Shown piece after piece: positions 14,183 to 17,509 of a DNA stretch of 17,509 nt (position 1 is its first letter; every line of letters starts with the position of its first letter). The translations under genes were made by a program, and so were the position numbers. The notes under the pieces were generated by a model. It did no database searches, was not told the DNA's origin, and saw only the letters and a program-made list of their open reading frames with translations. The stretch is taken from the NCBI GenBank assembly GCA_003242645.1, contig QGVC01000033.1:1-17509 (forward strand), written 5' to 3'. Origin of the DNA: Pseudomonadota bacterium (lineage in GTDB: Bacteria; Pseudomonadota; Alphaproteobacteria; Rhizobiales; Hyphomicrobiaceae).

Positions 14183-15694
14183 ATGACGAAATCAGCCCTC
14201 CTCCCATCGGACAAGCTCCGCGCTCAGGCGGCGGCCGGCGAGCCGCTGGAGTTCCGTCAGCCGCCCCACAACATCGAGGCCGAGCAGGCCCTGCTCGGCG
14301 CCATTCTCATCAACAACGAGGCCATGGACCGGGTCGCCGGCTTCCTTGAGCCTCACCATTTCTACGACCCGTTGCACCAGCAGATTTACGAGGTCGCTGG
14401 CAAGCTCATTCAGGCCGGCAAGCAGGCCACGCCGATCACGCTGCGCACATTTTTCGAGAACGCGGAGCCGATCGACGACGATCTGACTGTCCCGCAATAC
14501 CTGGGCCGGCTGGCCGCCAACGCGACGACGATCATCAACGCGGCGGATTACGGCCGCACGATTTACGACCTCGCGATCCGCCGGGCGCTGATCTCGATCG
14601 GGGAGGACCTGGTCAACACGGCGTACGACAGCCCCGTCGACTTTCCGCCCGAGCAGCAGATCGAGGAGGCGGAAAACCGGCTTTACGAGCTCGCCGAGAA
14701 GGGCAAGTACGGGCAAGGCTTCCTGACATTCGGCCAGGCTCTGACGCAGGCCATCGAGATGGCCAACGCTGCCTACCAGCGCGAAGGGCACCTCTCGGGC
14801 CTGTCGACCGGGCTTGTCGACCTCGACGCCAAGCTTGGTGGCTTGCAAAACTCCGATTTGATCATTCTTGCGGGCCGCCCGTCGATGGGTAAGACGGCGC
14901 TCGCCACCAACATCGCCTACAACGTGGCCAAGGCCTACCGGGCCGAAAAACAGCCGGACGGCACCGAGAAGGTGGTGGATGGAGGAGTGGTCGGCTTCTT
15001 CTCCCTCGAGATGTCGGCGGAGCAGCTCGCCACGCGCATCCTCTCCGAGCAGGCGGAGATTCCGTCCGAGAAGATCCGCCGCGGAATGATCACCGAGGAT
15101 GAATTCCGGCGGCTGGTCCGGGTCAGCCAGGAGATGGCCCAGATTCCGCTGTTCATCGACCAGACGGGTGGGATCTCGGTCGCCCAGCTCGCCGCCCGCG
15201 CCCGCAAGCTCAAACGCCAGCACGGGCTCGGCCTTATCGTGGTCGACTATCTCCAGCTGCTCACCGGCTCGTCGCGCCGCGCCGCCGAGGGACGCGTTCA
15301 GGAGGTCTCGGAAATCACCACGAGCCTCAAGGCCTTGGCCAAGGAGCTCAATGTGCCGATTCTCGCGCTATCCCAATTGTCACGTGCGGTGGAACAGCGC
15401 GAGGACAAGCGGCCGCAGCTCGCTGACTTGCGCGAGTCTGGCTCAATCGAGCAAGACGCGGACGTGGTGTTGTTCGTCTTTCGCGAGGAGTACTACGTCG
15501 AGCGGCGCAAGCCGTCCGAGTCGAACGTAGAAGAGTTGCTCAAGTGGCAGCAGGAGATGGCGGCTGTGCACGGCAAGGCCGAGATCATCATCGGCAAGCA
15601 GCGCCACGGGCCCACGGGCACGGTGGAGCTCGCGTTCGAGGCGAGCTACACGCGGTTCAGCAACTTGGCACGGGACTACCAGCTTCCTGAGTAA
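14183..15694 (+). CDS. dnaB: replicative DNA helicase DnaB
   Basis: Hexameric ATP-driven helicase that unwinds DNA ahead of the replication fork and recruits primase. The 503-aa protein has the N-terminal DnaB domain starting PHNIEAEQALLGAIL (28-42) and a RecA-like domain. That domain shows Walker A GRPSMGKT (231-238), FSLEMSAEQLATR (273-285), Walker B LIVVDYLQLL (351-360), LSQLSRAVEQR and DLRESGSIEQDAD (415-427), and the C-terminal arginine-finger region KQRHGPTGTV (472-481). No intein is present. About 16 residues at 253-268, between the Walker A helix and the next strand, are a small insertion familiar from alphaproteobacterial DnaB. No good Shine-Dalgarno precedes the ATG. Confidence 0.97.
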   Translation: MTKSALLPSDKLRAQAAAGEPLEFRQPPHNIEAEQALLGAILINNEAMDRVAGFLEPHHFYDPLHQQIYEVAGKLIQAGKQATPITLRTFFENAEPIDDDLTVPQYLGRLAANATTIINAADYGRTIYDLAIRRALISIGEDLVNTAYDSPVDFPPEQQIEEAENRLYELAEKGKYGQGFLTFGQALTQAIEMANAAYQREGHLSGLSTGLVDLDAKLGGLQNSDLIILAGRPSMGKTALATNIAYNVAKAYRAEKQPDGTEKVVDGGVVGFFSLEMSAEQLATRILSEQAEIPSEKIRRGMITEDEFRRLVRVSQEMAQIPLFIDQTGGISVAQLAARARKLKRQHGLGLIVVDYLQLLTGSSRRAAEGRVQEVSEITTSLKALAKELNVPILALSQLSRAVEQREDKRPQLADLRESGSIEQDADVVLFVFREEYYVERRKPSESNVEELLKWQQEMAAVHGKAEIIIGKQRHGPTGTVELAFEASYTRFSNLARDYQLPE

Positions 15695-15711
15695 AGGGTA
15701 GGAGCGGTTCG

Positions 15712-16869
15712 GTGGATAAGGGCGTGCGCGAAAAACGAACCGAGGAGGATTTGATCCCACCGGATGCCCGCGCCGTCCTGCGTATCGATCTCGACGCGTT
15801 GCGGGCGAACTGGCGCAAGCTCAACGAAGCCTCAGGACGGGCCGAGTGCGCCGCCGTCATCAAGGCGGACGCGTATGGCCTCGGCATCGAGCAGATCTGC
15901 CGCGCCCTCACCGAGGAGGGATGCCGAACCTTCTTCGTTGCCACGCTGGACGAGGGCCGCCGCATCCGGGCCGTGCAACCCGGCGCTGTTATTTACGTCC
16001 TCGATGGCCTTCTGCCCGGCGCTGCCGAGTACTACTCGGGCTTCGATCTGCGGCCCGCCCTTTCCAGCCTGGAAGAGATCCGTGAATGGGCAGCCTACTG
16101 CCGTGCGCGCGACACCCGGCTTGCGGCTGCCATCCATATCGACACGGGCATGAACCGCCTGGGGTTGCCGGCCAAGGAAGTGGATGAGCTGGCACGAAAT
16201 CCTGAAGTCCTCAACGACTTCAAAGTGTCGCTCATCATGAGCCACTTGGCGTGCGCCGACACGCCGGCGAGCCCGATGAACGCGGCGCAACGTGAGACTT
16301 TCGAGCGGCTGACGGCACGCTTGCCGCCCGCGCCCCGAAGTCTGGCCAACTCCGGCGGCATCTTCCTGGGACCCGAGTATCATTACGACCTGGTGCGCCC
16401 GGGCATCGTGCTTTACGGCGGTCGGGCGCACGAGAACCGGCCCAATCCAATGAAGACCGTCGTCCGGCTCTCCGCCAAGGTACTGCAGGTCTTCGATGCC
16501 GAGCCCGGGACCACCGTCGGGTACGGCGCGACCTACAAGATCGAGAAGCCGTCCCGGCTAGCGACCATCGCTTGCGGCTACGCCGACGGGTTCCTCCGGG
16601 CCTTGAGCGGGCCGACGGGAAATCCGGGTCCGGTCGGCTATATCGGCCCGCACTCGGTGCGCGTCATCGGCCGCGTGTCCATGGACCTTATCACGCTAGA
16701 TGTCAGCGACGTGCCGAGGGATCAGGTCTATCGTGGCGCCTGGGTGGAGGTCATGGGCGACCGGGTGACGCTCGACGACCTCACGGACCGAGCTGGCACC
16801 ATCGGCTATGAGCTGTTGTCCCGACTCGGCCGGCGGGTGCACAGAATCTACCAAGGGACCCGGAGTTGA
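15712..16869 (+). CDS. alr: alanine racemase
   Basis: Pyridoxal-phosphate enzyme interconverting L- and D-alanine, supplying D-Ala for peptidoglycan. The 385-aa protein has the cofactor lysine Lys51 in AVIKADAYGLG, HIDTGMNRLG (142-151), RPGIVLYGG (229-237), the second catalytic base Tyr271 in VGYGATY, and GRVSMDLITLDVSD (320-333). The GTG start at 15712 has AGGAG at 15700-15704, 7 nt away, and follows the dnaB stop by 17 bp, so the two are probably co-transcribed. The first 18 residues are a charged extension before the conserved region; a start further in is not obvious. Confidence 0.95.
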   Translation: MDKGVREKRTEEDLIPPDARAVLRIDLDALRANWRKLNEASGRAECAAVIKADAYGLGIEQICRALTEEGCRTFFVATLDEGRRIRAVQPGAVIYVLDGLLPGAAEYYSGFDLRPALSSLEEIREWAAYCRARDTRLAAAIHIDTGMNRLGLPAKEVDELARNPEVLNDFKVSLIMSHLACADTPASPMNAAQRETFERLTARLPPAPRSLANSGGIFLGPEYHYDLVRPGIVLYGGRAHENRPNPMKTVVRLSAKVLQVFDAEPGTTVGYGATYKIEKPSRLATIACGYADGFLRALSGPTGNPGPVGYIGPHSVRVIGRVSMDLITLDVSDVPRDQVYRGAWVEVMGDRVTLDDLTDRAGTIGYELLSRLGRRVHRIYQGTRS

Positions 16870-16993
16870 GCCCGAACCGGTCAGTTGCAGGGGCTCTTCT
16901 CGCGATTCTTCATCACCGGCCCGTAGCATCGCGTGATCGAGCGGCCCTGACGGCCGGCCAATATTGCTGTGCAATGGCACTTGGATAGATCCG
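16870..16993 (+). other. alr-radA gap with small hairpins
   Basis: No gene is supported here. It holds CGGCC-CTGAC-GGCCG (16942-16956), overlapping the palindrome GGCCGGCC (16952-16959), and ATTGC-TGT-GCAAT (16963-16975) just before radA. Neither has a T-tract. They could lie in the radA leader or at the end of the alr message. Confidence 0.35.
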
Positions 16994-17509
16994 ATGGCCA
17001 AGCCCGCCAGACCGACATTCGTCTGCCAGAACTGCGGCGCCGTCTACAGCCGCTGGGCTGGCAGGTGTGCAAGCTGCGAAGAGTGGAACACATTCGTCGA
17101 AGAGTCGGATCTTGGGGTGTCGCCGCCCGGGACCGGGCTCGCCGGCCTCTCGCGCGGCCGTGCCGTGCCTCTGGAGCCGCTTTCCGGTTCGACCGAAACG
17201 GTCCAGCGTTTGCCGACAGGCATCACCGAGCTCGATCGGGTCACCGGCGGCGGGATCGTGCCCGGCTCCGCTCTACTCATTGGTGGTGAGCCAGGAATTG
17301 GCAAATCCACGCTGCTGCTGCAGCTGGCAGCGTCTCTCGGGGCAGCGGGTCAGCGGGTTGTCTACTTCTCTGGCGAGGAAGCCGTCGCCCAGGTCCGTTT
17401 AAGGGCCGACCGGCTTGGGCTGGCAGGAGCGCCGGTGGCACTCGCGTCCGAAACCAACCTGGCCAACATCCTGGCAACGCTCTCTGAAGGTCAGCGCCCG
17501 GATCTGGTC
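16994..17509 (+). CDS. radA: DNA repair protein RadA (3' end cut by the window)
   Basis: RecA-like ATPase that processes branched recombination intermediates and acts with RecA. The first 172 residues are in view and the frame is still open at the edge. They show the N-terminal zinc finger with Cys11, Cys14, Cys25 and Cys28 (FVCQNCG, RWAGRCASCEEWN), TGITELDRVTGGGIVPGS (75-92), Walker A GEPGIGKST (98-106) and YFSGEEAVAQVRLRADRLG (124-142), where the RadA/Sms family has SGEES. The RadA KNRFG motif and Lon-like domain would lie beyond the window. The Shine-Dalgarno is weak (GGAT). The gene follows alr, as in other members of this order. Confidence 0.95.
   Translation, partial: MAKPARPTFVCQNCGAVYSRWAGRCASCEEWNTFVEESDLGVSPPGTGLAGLSRGRAVPLEPLSGSTETVQRLPTGITELDRVTGGGIVPGSALLIGGEPGIGKSTLLLQLAASLGAAGQRVVYFSGEEAVAQVRLRADRLGLAGAPVALASETNLANILATLSEGQRPDLV

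Noticed and set aside
14932..14986. Possible insertion or mini-intein in DnaB near residues 251-268
   Set aside because: Only about 16 residues, with no splicing motifs; short insertions here are normal in alphaproteobacterial DnaB.
14192..15223. A 343-codon leftward frame opposite dnaB
   Set aside because: Antisense to strongly conserved DnaB; no domain recognisable and no ribosome-binding site of note.
1..17509. CRISPR arrays, insertion sequences, integrase or attachment sites, tRNA or rRNA genes, toxin-antitoxin or defence genes
   Set aside because: Looked for by eye on both strands; no regularly spaced repeats, transposase-like frames, cloverleaf sequences or known defence motifs were found.

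Overview
The window looks like a conserved chromosomal housekeeping region from a GC-rich alphaproteobacterium, most likely of the Hyphomicrobiales (Rhizobiales). The main evidence is gene order. A leftward fatty-acid cluster (fabD-fabG-acpP-fabF) runs into mltG-yicC-gmk, and a rightward cluster runs rpsF-rpsR-DUF2232-rplI-(cfa)-dnaB-alr-radA. Protein features agree: long charged tails on S6 and L9, and an alphaproteobacterial-style MltG N-terminus. The lineage call is from gene order and protein recognition only; no search was run.

Layout. Positions 1-250 hold no certain gene; there are short inverted repeats and a possible leftward partial frame. A rightward acyl-CoA dehydrogenase (251-1402, isobutyryl-CoA type) converges on a leftward MgtC-family membrane protein (1438-1980). 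A rightward EamA/DMT transporter (2143-3054) diverges from MgtC across a 162-bp gap with a perfect 16-nt palindrome. From 3073 to 9819 all genes are leftward. In transcription order they are fabD, fabG, acpP, fabF, mltG, yicC and gmk. A 382-bp gap (9820-10201) carries two candidate promoters whose -35 boxes lie back to back, one for fabD and one for rpsF. From 10202 to the right edge all genes are rightward: rpsF, rpsR, a DUF2232 membrane protein, rplI, cfa, dnaB, alr and the first 172 codons of radA.

How the genes fit together. FabD loads malonyl groups onto AcpP, FabF condenses them and FabG reduces the ketoacyl product, which builds the acyl chains of the membrane. Cfa modifies those chains after they are in phospholipid. 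MltG (glycan-strand release) and Alr (D-alanine supply) serve peptidoglycan. Gmk makes GDP, YicC belongs to a ribonuclease family, S6/S18/L9 are ribosomal, DnaB is the replicative helicase and RadA acts in recombination. The two divergent blocks therefore place membrane and wall growth beside translation and replication genes.

I found no insertion sequence, CRISPR array, tRNA, rRNA, prophage or defence system. The most interesting items are regulatory: the shared fabD/rpsF promoter region, a CCG-flanked hairpin in the rpsF leader, the structured acpP leader, hairpins around the uncharacterised DUF2232 gene, and palindromes around cfa and between mgtC and the transporter. None amounts to an obvious new system; the best lead to an undescribed function is DUF2232 in its deeply conserved position next to rplI and dnaB.
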